From Chitinophaga sp. sic0106 (lineage in GTDB: Bacteria > Bacteroidota > Bacteroidia > Chitinophagales > Chitinophagaceae): a DNA stretch of 64,000 bases. A program made the position numbers and the translations under genes. Under the pieces are notes generated by a model, which was given only the letters and a program-made list of their open reading frames with translations, ran no database searches and was not told the origin of the DNA. Every line of letters starts with the position of its first letter. Position 1 is the first letter of the stretch. The stretch spans positions 1 through 64,000 of the forward strand of contig NZ_JAHUWJ010000006.1 in the NCBI RefSeq assembly GCF_019219075.1, written 5' to 3'. This document shows, piece after piece, positions 35,940-44,883 of the stretch.

Positions 35940-37247
35940 TTAATTGTTCATGATGGCCTCGATCTGACCCTGGATGTATTCCTGGAGCGCAGGTACTGCG
36001 ATTTCGTCGGTTACATCGTGGGTGAATGCGTTTACCAGCAGGGCTTTTGCTGCTTCTTCACCGATGGCGCGTGCGCGGAGGTAGAAGAGGGCGTCTGCAC
36101 TGAACTGGCCGGCAGTAAAGCCGTGGCTGCATTTCACGTCGTCGGCATATATTTCCAGCTGTGGCTGGGAGTTGATGGTCGCTTTATCGCCCATCAGGAT
36201 ATTATTGTTTTGCTGGAAGGCGTTGGTTTTCTGCGCTTCCTGGTGCACATGGATTCTGCCGGTGAATACTGCGTTAGCATTTTCCAGCAGTACACCTTTA
36301 TAGTGTTCGTTGCTGTTACAGTTCGGAACGAGGTGGTTCATGAACGTGTAGTTGTCCACGTGTTGGTTACCAGTTGCCAGGTAGATGCCTTTCAGATTGG
36401 TTTCTGTGTTGCTGCCGTGTAATACTACGCTCAGGTTGTTACGGGTGAACGGGGTATTGGGCAGGGTGAAGTTGAAGTGGTGGTAACGGCTGTCTCTTTC
36501 CTGTTGTGCAGCGGTGGTGTTTACCTGGCGGAAATTTTCCGCGCCTTGCTGTACGTTATAGTGCCAGAGTTCAGCGTTATCGGCAACCACTACTTCGGTT
36601 ACGCAATTGGAGAATGCTACCGCTTCCTGTTTAGGGTGTACGGTGGATTCGATGACGGTGGCCGTAGCGCCTTTGTGCAGTACCCACAGGTGACGTGGCT
36701 GTATGAATGCGTGACGGTCGGAAGTATATACGTGAATGAGGTGAATGGGCTTGTCGACGCTCACATTTGCCTGCAGTTCGATGAACAGGCCATCGGCGAA
36801 CAGGGCGGTATTGAGATCGGCGAGTGGTTCACCGTTTACCTGTGTATGTTGATTGAACCATTTAGCGAAGCCAGGGGCATCGGTGCTGGCGCTCATGGTG
36901 CCGATGCGGATGCCTTTCCCTTCCGGAATGCTGGAGAGGTTTGCCTGCAGATGGCCGTTTACAAGTACGATACGGTAAGCGTCCAGTCCCGGGATAGTGG
37001 CTTCGTTGGCAACATCGGCGGTGGTGGTAGCAGGTGTACTTGTTAATTCATATGGATACTCTTTCAGGAATCGCTGGATATTGGTAAAACGCCATGCTTC
37101 CGTTTTCAGGGTAGGGAGACCTGTAGCGGAGAAGCGTTCCAATGCGCCGCGGCGAACTTCCTGCAGGGAGTCCTGCGGAGCCGGCAGTGCATTTACGTCT
37201 TCCGTTAAAGCCTGGTAAAAAGGTATCATGATGGTATCGCTTGTCAT
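35940..37247 (-). CDS. sufD: SufD, Fe-S cluster scaffold subunit
   Basis: SufD pairs with SufB on the SufC ATPase dimer to form the cluster-assembly scaffold. The 435-residue protein has an N-terminal helical part (1-100) and the C-terminal parallel beta-helix with the SufB/D family ending: VHQEAQKTNAFQQNNNILM, DVKCSHGFTAGQ and YLRARGI-like FYLRARAIGEEAAKALLV. The conserved HG of CSHG is present. It lies 12 bases upstream of sufS and 53 bases downstream of sufC. Confidence 0.95.
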   Translation of the reverse strand: MTSDTIMIPFYQALTEDVNALPAPQDSLQEVRRGALERFSATGLPTLKTEAWRFTNIQRFLKEYPYELTSTPATTTADVANEATIPGLDAYRIVLVNGHLQANLSSIPEGKGIRIGTMSASTDAPGFAKWFNQHTQVNGEPLADLNTALFADGLFIELQANVSVDKPIHLIHVYTSDRHAFIQPRHLWVLHKGATATVIESTVHPKQEAVAFSNCVTEVVVADNAELWHYNVQQGAENFRQVNTTAAQQERDSRYHHFNFTLPNTPFTRNNLSVVLHGSNTETNLKGIYLATGNQHVDNYTFMNHLVPNCNSNEHYKGVLLENANAVFTGRIHVHQEAQKTNAFQQNNNILMGDKATINSQPQLEIYADDVKCSHGFTAGQFSADALFYLRARAIGEEAAKALLVNAFTHDVTDEIAVPALQEYIQGQIEAIMNN

Positions 37248-37300
37248 TTTGCTAACGCTTTTTAATAAATTACGAGAGATGATGGGCTATCGTAATTTGA

Positions 37301-38065
37301 TTATACTGATTCTTTCTGGTGCTCTGCTTCTTTCAGCCAGTCGTAACCTTTTTCTTCCAGCTCCAGGGCCAGTTCTTTAGTACCGGTTTTGATGATGCGG
37401 CCGTTGTACAGTACGTGTACGAAATCAGGAACGATATATTCAAGCAGACGTTGATAGTGGGTGATTACTACGAATGATTTTTCGGCATCGCGCAGTTTGT
37501 TTACCCCGTTGGAAACGATGCGCAGGGCGTCGATATCCAGGCCGGAGTCAGTTTCATCCAGGATGGCCAGGGAAGGATTCAGCATGGCCAGCTGGAAAAT
37601 TTCGTTACGTTTCTTTTCACCACCGGAGAAGCCTTCGTTGAGGGAACGGTTCATCAGGTTGGTATTAAAATCTACCAGCTGTTGTTTTTCTTTGGTCAGC
37701 TTCAGGAATTCCTTTGCTTCCAACTGAGGGAGGCCTTTGTAGGCTCTTACCTCGTTTACTGCAGTTTTGAGGAAGTTGATGTTGGATACACCCGGGATTT
37801 CAACAGGGTACTGGAAAGCCAGGAAAACACCTTCACGGGCGCGATCTTCAGGAGACATTTCCAGCAGATTTTTGCCATTAAACCAAACTTCACCTTCTGT
37901 AACTTCGTAGTTATCACGGCCGGCCAGCACAGATGCCAGCGAGCTTTTACCGGAACCGTTAGGTCCCATGATAGCATGGATTTCCCCTTTCGGAATTTCC
38001 AGGTTAATACCTTTCAGAATTTTTTTCCCTTCTACTTCTGCGTGCAGATTTTTAATCGTCAGCAT
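37301..38065 (-). CDS. sufC: SufC, Fe-S cluster assembly ATPase
   Basis: SufC is the ABC-type ATPase of the SufBCD complex. The 254 residues contain Walker A GPNGSGKSS (34-42), the Q-loop LAFQYP, the signature SGGEKKR, and Walker B LAILDETDSGLD. There is no membrane partner; it acts in the cytoplasm. It lies between sufB and sufD. Confidence 0.97.
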   Translation of the reverse strand: MLTIKNLHAEVEGKKILKGINLEIPKGEIHAIMGPNGSGKSSLASVLAGRDNYEVTEGEVWFNGKNLLEMSPEDRAREGVFLAFQYPVEIPGVSNINFLKTAVNEVRAYKGLPQLEAKEFLKLTKEKQQLVDFNTNLMNRSLNEGFSGGEKKRNEIFQLAMLNPSLAILDETDSGLDIDALRIVSNGVNKLRDAEKSFVVITHYQRLLEYIVPDFVHVLYNGRIIKTGTKELALELEEKGYDWLKEAEHQKESV

Positions 38066-38143
38066 GATTGTTTTATTGTGTTCTGTATGTTTAAATAGTT
38101 GTCAGTAATCAGTTACTGGTTAATTTTTGTAACCAATTCCCAA

Positions 38144-39589
38144 CTATCCAACGCTTCCTTCGAGAGTGATAGATAAAAGTTTCTGTGCTTCTACGGCAAA
38201 TTCCATAGGCAGCTGGTTCAGTACTTCTTTAACGTAACCGTTTACGATGAGTGCAACGGCTTTTTCGGTATCGATGCCACGGGCATTGAGGTAGAAGATC
38301 TGGTCTTCCCCGATTTTTGAAGTGGTGGCTTCGTGTTCGATCATCGCGGATTTGTTCCTTGACTCGATATACGGGAAGGTATGAGAGCCGCATTGGTTAC
38401 CGATCAGCAGGGAGTCGCACTGGGTAAAGTTACGGGCATTTTCTGCGCGTGGGCCTACAGATACCAGTCCGCGGTAACTGTTGTCGCCATGACCGGCAGA
38501 AATACCTTTGGAGATGATACGGCTTTTGGTGCCTTTACCGATGTGGTGGATTTTGGTACCGGTATCAGCGATCTGTTTGTTACGAACCACTGCTACGGAG
38601 TAGAATTCACCTTCGGAGTAGTCGCCCTGCAGAATCACACTTGGATATTTCCAGGTGATGGCAGAACCGGTTTCTACCTGAGTCCAGGAGATTTTACTGT
38701 TAGCGCCTTTACAGATACCGCGTTTGGTTACGAAGTTGAAAATACCACCTTTACCGTCTTTATCACCAGGATACCAGTTTTGAACGGTGGAGTATTTTAC
38801 TTCTGCTTTTTCCAGGGCAACGATTTCTACTACTGCGGCGTGCAGCTGGTTTTCATCGCGCATTGGAGCGGTACAACCTTCGAGGTAGCTCACGTAGCTT
38901 TCATCGTCAGCAACGATGAGGGTACGTTCGAACTGTCCGGTATTCTGTGCGTTGATACGGAAGTAAGTGCTCAGTTCCATTGGGCAACGAACGCCTTTGG
39001 GAATGTACACGAAAGAACCGTCGGAGAATACGGCGCTGTTCAGGGCAGCAAAAACATTATCTGAAGCCGGTACTACTGTACCGAGGTATTTTTTAACTAA
39101 GTCAGGATATTCCTGAACCGCCTCACCGAAAGAGCAGAAAATCACACCCAGTTCTTTCAGTTTGGTTTTGAAGGTAGTCACAACGGATACGCTGTCGAAT
39201 ACTACGTCAACGGCTACACCTGTGAGTGCTTTCTGTTCATTAATGGAAATACCCAGTTTATCGAATGTAGCGAGTAATTCAGGATCTACTTCATCCAGGC
39301 TGTTCAGCTGTTTCTTTTGCTTAGGAGCTGCCCAGTAGGAGAGGGATTGTAAATCCAGTTCAGGCAGTTCGAAATGCTGCCAGGTAGGGAATTTCAATTT
39401 TTTAAATGCCTGAAATCCTTTCAGTCGCCATTCCAACAACCATTCAGGTTCATTCTTTTTCGCCGAAATAAAACGGATGATATCTTCATTTAGCCCAGGA
39501 GGTGCTATATCCATTTCAATATCGGTGGTAAAGCCAAACTCATACTCCTTATTGGCTATATCATCTATTATTTCGTTACTATTCATCAT
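38144..39589 (-). CDS. sufB: SufB, Fe-S cluster scaffold subunit
   Basis: SufB receives sulfur and iron in the SufBCD complex. The 481-residue length is standard. Visible family segments include [59 protein letters not shown] (scaffold cysteine), [23 protein letters not shown] written here as two parts [10 protein letters not shown] and NFVTKRG, and the end [20 protein letters not shown]. It lies 54 bases behind sufA and 78 before sufC. Confidence 0.97.
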   Translation of the reverse strand: MMNSNEIIDDIANKEYEFGFTTDIEMDIAPPGLNEDIIRFISAKKNEPEWLLEWRLKGFQAFKKLKFPTWQHFELPELDLQSLSYWAAPKQKKQLNSLDEVDPELLATFDKLGISINEQKALTGVAVDVVFDSVSVVTTFKTKLKELGVIFCSFGEAVQEYPDLVKKYLGTVVPASDNVFAALNSAVFSDGSFVYIPKGVRCPMELSTYFRINAQNTGQFERTLIVADDESYVSYLEGCTAPMRDENQLHAAVVEIVALEKAEVKYSTVQNWYPGDKDGKGGIFNFVTKRGICKGANSKISWTQVETGSAITWKYPSVILQGDYSEGEFYSVAVVRNKQIADTGTKIHHIGKGTKSRIISKGISAGHGDNSYRGLVSVGPRAENARNFTQCDSLLIGNQCGSHTFPYIESRNKSAMIEHEATTSKIGEDQIFYLNARGIDTEKAVALIVNGYVKEVLNQLPMEFAVEAQKLLSITLEGSVG

Positions 39590-39643
39590 ACAATTTTGTG
39601 ATTTTGAGTGGTGGGAATTAGAAAATTGCTTTTCTACACCTGC

Positions 39644-39970
39644 TTATACAGCGAAGCTTTCGCCGCAGCTGCAGGTTCTGGTAGCATTCGGGTTGTTAAA
39701 GAACAATCCTTTGCCATTCAGCCCATCGGAGTAATCCAGCTGGGTGCCATAGAGGTAGAGTAAGCTCTTCATCTGCACCACAACTTTTACACCTTTATCT
39801 TCGAAAACCTGGTCTCCTTCTTCTTCTGTTGTTTCAAATTTCATGACGTATTCCAGGCCGGAACATCCGCCACCCTTTACGCCAACACGAACAAAGGTAC
39901 CTGGCGCATGATGGTCTTTTTCCATCAATGCTTTAATATATTCACCTGCTTTTTCTGAAACGGTTATCAT
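39644..39970 (-). CDS. sufA: SufA/HesB-type Fe-S cluster carrier
   Basis: This 108-residue A-type carrier has the three cluster-binding cysteines: C36 in KGGGCSGLEY, and C100 and C102 in TCSCGESF at the end. It accepts a cluster from SufBCD and hands it to apoproteins. It is the first gene of the seven-gene suf operon. Upstream, 39971-40221 separates it from the divergent regulator and should hold its promoter; no exact -7 consensus was found on the minus strand, and palindromes in this spacer are candidate operators. Confidence 0.93.
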   Translation of the reverse strand: MITVSEKAGEYIKALMEKDHHAPGTFVRVGVKGGGCSGLEYVMKFETTEEEGDQVFEDKGVKVVVQMKSLLYLYGTQLDYSDGLNGKGLFFNNPNATRTCSCGESFAV

Positions 39971-40144
39971 AAATCAGCATTTTTTAAATTACTGAAGCCG
40001 GTTCCCCGGCCGAAATATTGTATACTTTTCTGCGCTGTTGCCCGAGTAATAAATTTGCGGTAGGCGGGCTAAAATTCAATAAGGAATGCAAAATTACAAT
40101 CTTTACTTGGAAAATTCAGCATCTGGCTGGGTTTCAGCCTACTT

Positions 40145-40154
40145 TACCGCGGTA
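40145..40154. promoter_or_regulatory. Palindrome in the suf/sufR-like divergent spacer
   Basis: TACCGCGGTA is a perfect 10-base palindrome halfway between sufA and the regulator gene. A second inverted repeat, GCCGG-TTCC-CCGGC (around 39998-40011), lies closer to sufA. Either might be the operator of the regulator; this is inference from position. Confidence 0.3.
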
Positions 40155-40221
40155 TTCTTTCAAAAAACTTTTTTTTTGCTCCCACAAAATTACGACATTT
40201 GATAATAAAACAAGTAATAAC

Positions 40222-40866
40222 TTGGAAAAATATCCGACGCGAATCAGAAATGCTGCCGACAGGATCTTGACCATGCTCAAGACCAAAGGCCCGCTGCCAG
40301 CCTCCAAGCTGGCGGATGAGCTGGGTATTACCAGTGAGGGAGCACGCCTCCACCTTGTTAAACTGCAGGAAGAAGGACTGGTACAGCCCGAAAGCATCTC
40401 CCGTGGCGTAGGCCGGCCTATGCAGATCTGGAGTCTTACCGCCCTCGGCAATGCCCGGTTTCCGGATACCCATACCGAGCTCACCCTGCAGCTGATCCAA
40501 ACCATCAAAAATGTACTCGGCAAAGACGCACTGGAAAGTGTAGTGTCCGCCAGAGAAAAGAATCAGCAGGAAAAATACCATGCCGCCCTCGATGGGGTAG
40601 CAGGCCTCGAAAGCCGCCTGGATGCCTTTGCAGCCATACGGAGTAAAGAAGGTTACCTGGCTGAATGGAAAAAAGAAGATGGTACCTACTATTTCATTGA
40701 AAATCACTGTCCTATATGTTGCGCGGCACAGGAGTGCGATAATATCTGCACCTCAGAAATGAATACCTTCGTTTCTATTGTAGGAAATGATGTGGATGTT
40801 AGCAGACAGGAGCATATTATCAATGGTGCACGCAGGTGCGTGTATAAAATCACACCTTCTATTTAA
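40222..40866 (+). CDS. SufR-like winged-helix regulator with C-terminal Fe-S cysteines
   Basis: The frame is open from 40018, but the first 68 codons look non-coding, so a TTG start at 40222 (LEKYPTRIRN, 214 residues) is preferred. Residues 10-75 form a DeoR/ArsR-type winged helix (RILTMLKTKGPLPASKLADE, SEGARLHLVKLQEEGLV). The C-terminal part carries the cysteine-rich segment HCPICCAAQECDNIC and a last cysteine in ARRCVYKI, the pattern of SufR proteins that bind a [4Fe-4S] cluster and repress suf genes when clusters are plentiful. Divergent placement next to sufA supports that role. Confidence 0.8.
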   Translation: MEKYPTRIRNAADRILTMLKTKGPLPASKLADELGITSEGARLHLVKLQEEGLVQPESISRGVGRPMQIWSLTALGNARFPDTHTELTLQLIQTIKNVLGKDALESVVSAREKNQQEKYHAALDGVAGLESRLDAFAAIRSKEGYLAEWKKEDGTYYFIENHCPICCAAQECDNICTSEMNTFVSIVGNDVDVSRQEHIINGARRCVYKITPSI

Positions 40867-40890
40867 ATTGTCGACTTTGTTTATAACGCT

Positions 40891-40919
40891 AACAGACACA
40901 AGAGATTGTGTCTGTTTTT
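40891..40919 (+). terminator. Rho-independent terminator of the sufR-like gene
   Basis: AACAGACACAA (40891-40901) pairs with TTGTGTCTGTT (40906-40916) around a GAGA loop and is followed by T residues. It starts 25 bases after the stop codon. Confidence 0.85.
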
Positions 40920-41025
40920 GTTTTAGGGTATGACGACGCTGACCTGCCTTCATACTATGAAGCGGTAGAGCCATTAGAATTGCGGCCTTACGAAATACGG
41001 TTTTTCGATACCGGAATAAGCATCA

Positions 41026-41442
41026 CTATTTTATAATCAGCACCAGCGTCCCGCAAATAATCAACCCTGCCCCCAAGGCCGACCTCCACGTCATACTCTC
41101 GTGTAGAAAAACCGCCGCCAGAATGATCGTCAGCGCCACACTAAGTTTATCCACCGGCGCCACCTGACTCACCTTGCCCACCTGCAACGCCTTAAAATAA
41201 AATAACCACGACATCCCCGTAGCTAACCCGGAAAGGACCAAAAACAAAAGCCCATGCCGGCTCAATCCACCCGCCATTTTCCATTCCCCGCGGAAGAAAA
41301 CAATAGACCATACCAGCACCAGGATCACCAGCGTTCGAATGCCTGTGGCCAGGTTAGAAGGAATGTCAGACACCCCCACCTTCGCGAAGATGGCAGTGAG
41401 CGCCGCAAAAAAAGCGGAAAGCAAGGCATATATCCACCACAT
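41026..41442 (-). CDS. EamA-type single-domain transporter
   Basis: From the ATG at 41442 the product is 138 residues (MWWIYALLSAFFAALTAIFAKVG); 19 upstream codons are open but polar and unlikely. It has about five membrane segments and one EamA domain, ending with FLHESMTWRSALGAGLIICGTLVL, a typical EamA ending. Half-size EamA proteins act as dimers in small-metabolite export. The substrate is unknown. It is not clearly in an operon; 152 bases separate it from the next gene. Confidence 0.85.
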   Translation of the reverse strand: MWWIYALLSAFFAALTAIFAKVGVSDIPSNLATGIRTLVILVLVWSIVFFRGEWKMAGGLSRHGLLFLVLSGLATGMSWLFYFKALQVGKVSQVAPVDKLSVALTIILAAVFLHESMTWRSALGAGLIICGTLVLIIK

Positions 41443-41594
41443 AAGCTGTGTTTTTAATATAAGGGAATGTTCCCGGCCGCTGTATGCCCAGGCTGTCAAT
41501 TACCAGCACTAAAACGGGGAGGTGTAAGCATTGCGCGCCTGCAGCATTATTTACATCTATAGGCCGCCCCTTGCGCTTTTTGATGGCTGCGCTT

Positions 41595-42095
41595 CTACAG
41601 CACTTTATACCCCAAAATCTTTAAACTCCTTTTCACCCCATCCAGCTCTGCAATGTCCGGCAAGTTCGCCCACTCCGTAAATCCTGTCTTCTCAAATAAT
41701 TTTATGCTGGGGTAATTATGAGCAAAGATGAAACCCAGCAAAGTTTCTACGCTGTATTTCGGCGCCACCATAATAGCATACTGTAGTATCTCCCCACCAT
41801 ATCCTTTACCCCTGGCTGACTCATCCAGATAAATACTTACTTCCACAGTGCCGTTATATGCCGGCCGGCCGTAAAAGGACTGAAAACTCATCCAGCCCAT
41901 GTTTTTCCCGTCAGCATCATCAATCATCCACAATGGACGACGCAAATCATCGTGGGCGTAAAACCAGTTATGGCGACTCTCCACCGTCACCGGCTCGGTG
42001 TCCGCCGTTACCATGCGGCCCGCAATAGTAGTGTTGTAAATAGCCACGATACGTGGCAAATCATCGATTGTAGCGTGTCTGTAAGTTAAGCTCAT
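41595..42095 (-). CDS. GNAT family N-acetyltransferase (phosphinothricin acetyltransferase-like)
   Basis: This 166-residue GNAT protein begins with YRHATIDDLPRIVAIYN and has the acetyl-CoA loop ARGKGYGGEI with VEVSIYLDE before it and YPSIKLFEKTGF after it. This matches the PAT/Bar-like branch (MnaT/YncA), which acetylates small amines such as methionine sulfoximine. The acceptor is unknown. It starts 19 bases behind another GNAT gene on the same strand, so the two are probably co-transcribed. Confidence 0.87.
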   Translation of the reverse strand: MSLTYRHATIDDLPRIVAIYNTTIAGRMVTADTEPVTVESRHNWFYAHDDLRRPLWMIDDADGKNMGWMSFQSFYGRPAYNGTVEVSIYLDESARGKGYGGEILQYAIMVAPKYSVETLLGFIFAHNYPSIKLFEKTGFTEWANLPDIAELDGVKRSLKILGYKVL

Positions 42096-42114
42096 TATTT
42101 ATCTCATAAGTATG

Positions 42115-42663
42115 TTACCAGATGTATTCCCGCACATGATCGGCTTTCAGCAGACTGTAAATTTCAGCGTCCACAAAAGTGCCTTTCTCAAAAAAAGCAT
42201 CCCGCAATAATCCTTCCTTTTGAAACCCTAACCTGGCCAGTAACCTGGAAGATGGTGTGTTCAACGGATCTACAAAAGCCTCTGTCCGGTTTAGCTCCAT
42301 CGACTGGAATCCGAAGTCCAGCAAAGCGCCCACCGCCACAGTCATAATGCCTTTGCCCCATAAATCCGGCAACAGATCATAGCCGATCTCCGCTTTGTAA
42401 TGGGGCTTATTCCATTTGTGATAGCCGCAGGTGCCAACCAGCTCCGTACCAAGCATAATGCCCATACGAAAGCCTTCCTCGGCCTGCTGCTGTTCCCGGA
42501 AATAAGTAATGATCTGCGTGGCATCCGTGATGTTGCGGAAAGATTCAATATCCATGAACTTCGTCACCGCATCCTGGCTAAACAGCCTGAAAAGTGCGGC
42601 TGCATCTCTGTCCTTCAATGGCCGGAGCACCAGCTCCCCAACAGTGATTTCGGGTACGTGCAT
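42115..42663 (-). CDS. GNAT family N-acetyltransferase (RimJ/RimL-like)
   Basis: This 182-residue protein matches GNAT_3 (RimJ/RimL-type): LVLRPLKDRDAAALFRLF at the start, MGIMLGTELVGTCGYHKWN, the acetyl-CoA loop DLWGKGIMTVAV, and the ending NTPSSRLLARLGFQKEGLLRD. It may acetylate a protein N-terminus or a small amine. It precedes the other GNAT gene by 19 bases and is divergent from the response regulator gene, with about 100 bases between. Confidence 0.87.
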   Translation of the reverse strand: MHVPEITVGELVLRPLKDRDAAALFRLFSQDAVTKFMDIESFRNITDATQIITYFREQQQAEEGFRMGIMLGTELVGTCGYHKWNKPHYKAEIGYDLLPDLWGKGIMTVAVGALLDFGFQSMELNRTEAFVDPLNTPSSRLLARLGFQKEGLLRDAFFEKGTFVDAEIYSLLKADHVREYIW

Positions 42664-42766
42664 AAAGTTCTGGATGAGGCGTAAAGCTAAGCATTTTAAT
42701 CCCGCTTTAATAACGTTCTCTTCAACATTGACTAATTTCGTTTATTAACGGAACAACGGCTTGCTT

Positions 42767-43450
42767 ATGAAGATATTGGTAATAGAAGATGAAATAAAAG
42801 TAGGAGCCTTTATAAAAAGAGGACTGGAAGAACACCAGCACCAGGTACAGGTAGCCACCGAAGGGCCAGCGGGACAACAACTCGCTCTCCAGGATGATTA
42901 TGACCTCATCCTCCTCGACGTAATGTTGCCTGGTATCAGCGGCATCCAGATATGCCGGCACCTGCGCGGATCTGCTGTGCAAACGCCCATCCTTATGCTC
43001 ACCGCCCTCAACGACACCACCGACATCGTCGATGGACTAAACGCCGGCGCAGATGACTATCTCTCCAAACCATTCCATTTCTCTGAGCTGCTCGCACGTG
43101 TAAATGCCCTCGGCCGCCGTCATCAGCAGTTCCGCAATGATGCCGCTGTGCTTACACTGGCCGACCTGACCCTCGACACCGGCACCAAAACGGCCCACCG
43201 CGAAGGCAAAGAAATTGTGCTCACTGCCAAAGAATATGCACTGCTCGAGCTGTTTCTCAAAAATCCGGCTAAAGTGCTGTCCCGTGCCCTCATCGCTGAA
43301 TCGGTTTGGGGCCTGGAATTTGACACGGGCACCAATACCATCGACGTCTACATCAATTACCTCCGTAACAAAATTGAAAAAGGATTCACCGGCGATAAAC
43401 TGATACATACGGTGGTAGGCATGGGTTACGTCATGAAAATAAAAAGCTGA
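42767..43450 (+). CDS. OmpR/PhoB-type response regulator (metal efflux operon)
   Basis: From the ATG at 42767 the product is 227 residues: a receiver domain with acidic pocket EDE (7-9) and phospho-acceptor D51 in LLDVMLPG, and a C-terminal winged-helix domain (about 130-225, KEYALLELFLKNPAKVLSRALIAESVWG). Its gene is followed after 1 base by its histidine kinase and then by TolC, adaptor and HME-RND genes, the usual layout of CzcRS/CusRS-like metal-sensing systems. It probably activates the efflux genes. Confidence 0.93.
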   Translation: MKILVIEDEIKVGAFIKRGLEEHQHQVQVATEGPAGQQLALQDDYDLILLDVMLPGISGIQICRHLRGSAVQTPILMLTALNDTTDIVDGLNAGADDYLSKPFHFSELLARVNALGRRHQQFRNDAAVLTLADLTLDTGTKTAHREGKEIVLTAKEYALLELFLKNPAKVLSRALIAESVWGLEFDTGTNTIDVYINYLRNKIEKGFTGDKLIHTVVGMGYVMKIKS

Positions 43451-43451
43451 T

Positions 43452-44819
43452 ATGAAAATCCGCCACCGCCTGTCGCTACAGTTCACCCTCATCAGCGGGA
43501 TCATTCTCACCACCGTGTTTGTGATCATCTACCTGCTGTCCGCACGTTTCGTGCGCAACAACTTCTATAAACAACTGGAAGGCAGGGCCCTGTTAACGGC
43601 GGAAGTATACCTGGAAAAAGACGAGCTCACCAAAAAGAAATTTCTGGAGATTGAAAAGAGCTACCAGCAGGGGATTCCAGGAGAAGCCAGTAATATTTAC
43701 GACAGTAACAACCACGCTGTATTTATAGAACAGGCCAAATACGACTGGCCAGCATCACTCCTCAATAATATCAGAAAACACCACACCTACCGGTTCAGCT
43801 TCAGGGATAAATACGGCCTCGGCATTTACTACCCCGACAACCAAGGTGATTTCGTAGTAATCGTTACCGCCCGCAATGCCACCGGTGAACAGCAACTCAG
43901 CTACCTCCTCTGGAGCCTCGTGATCATGGGCCTCATTGCCCTCGCGGTCACTTATGGAATGAGCCAGTGGTACGCCAGCAGAGCACTGCGCCCCATTCAG
44001 CATATTAACCGTGAAGTAAAAAAAATCCGCGCTACCAGTCTGCACCAGCGACTCCAACGCGGCAGCAACAAAGACGAAATCGATGAGCTGGCCCACCACT
44101 TCAATGAGCTGCTGGCTCATATGGAAAACGCCTTCGAAATGCAGCGCTCCTTCGTGTCCAACGCCTCGCATGAACTACGTACCCCACTCACCACCATCAT
44201 AGGGGAAATCGAAGTGACCATGCAAAAACTGCGCTCCCCGGAAGAATACCAGCAAACACTGGAAACCCTCCTGGGTGAATCAGAAAAGCTCAGGATCATT
44301 ACTGATGGCCTGTTGCAGCTTACCCGCGTGGATGAAGTGCCGGACGCTTCCCAACTGGAAAATATCCTCCTCGATGAAATGCTGGAAGCCCTCCGTATTT
44401 CCTGGAGCCACCAGGCGCCTGCACAGGAGCTGATCCTGAAACTACCGGCCACGGTCTCTCCTGCGCAGCTGACCCTTTCCGGCAACCCTCAGTTGCTGGC
44501 AGTTGCCATCAACAATATCCTTAAAAACGGTTTTAAATTCTCAGGTAATGCACCGGTAACGGCTACCCTGGAAACCACCGCCGAAGGCCTGCTGCTCTCC
44601 GTTACTGATACCGGCATCGGTATCCCCGAAGCAGAGCAGGAACGGATTTTTATGCCACTCTACCGCGCCTCTAACGCACACGCCTACACGGGATATGGCA
44701 TCGGCCTGGCCATGACCCGAAAAATCCTGCAGCTGCATCGTGCACGCATCACCGTTAGTAGCGTACCCACCCAGGGCACTACCTTTCATATCTGGTTTTC
44801 AAATCTAACTTCGTTTTAA
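43452..44819 (+). CDS. Membrane sensor histidine kinase (metal efflux operon)
   Basis: This 455-residue kinase has two membrane segments (about 11-31 and 152-172) around a 120-residue periplasmic sensor domain, a HAMP domain (about 175-228), HisKA with H240 in SNASHELRTPLTTIIGEIEV, and HATPase with N box IANNILKNGFK-type residues and DTGIGIPEAEQ. The periplasmic part has no obvious metal-binding cluster of histidine or methionine. It partners the response regulator just upstream. Confidence 0.93.
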   Translation: MKIRHRLSLQFTLISGIILTTVFVIIYLLSARFVRNNFYKQLEGRALLTAEVYLEKDELTKKKFLEIEKSYQQGIPGEASNIYDSNNHAVFIEQAKYDWPASLLNNIRKHHTYRFSFRDKYGLGIYYPDNQGDFVVIVTARNATGEQQLSYLLWSLVIMGLIALAVTYGMSQWYASRALRPIQHINREVKKIRATSLHQRLQRGSNKDEIDELAHHFNELLAHMENAFEMQRSFVSNASHELRTPLTTIIGEIEVTMQKLRSPEEYQQTLETLLGESEKLRIITDGLLQLTRVDEVPDASQLENILLDEMLEALRISWSHQAPAQELILKLPATVSPAQLTLSGNPQLLAVAINNILKNGFKFSGNAPVTATLETTAEGLLLSVTDTGIGIPEAEQERIFMPLYRASNAHAYTGYGIGLAMTRKILQLHRARITVSSVPTQGTTFHIWFSNLTSF

Positions 44820-44883
44820 TACGATTCTAACTGCCCGCTAATAGCAGCGTTTCATCTTTGCCAGCAAGAAAAATTCTTGTTGT

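Noticed and set aside
38381..39064. A 227-codon frame opposite sufB, and a similar one at 36477-37046 opposite sufD
   Set aside because: Both are shadows of strongly supported suf genes.
40018..40221. N-terminal 68-codon extension of the SufR-like protein
   Set aside because: It lies over the presumed divergent promoter region and has no family similarity; TTG at 40222 begins just before the winged helix.
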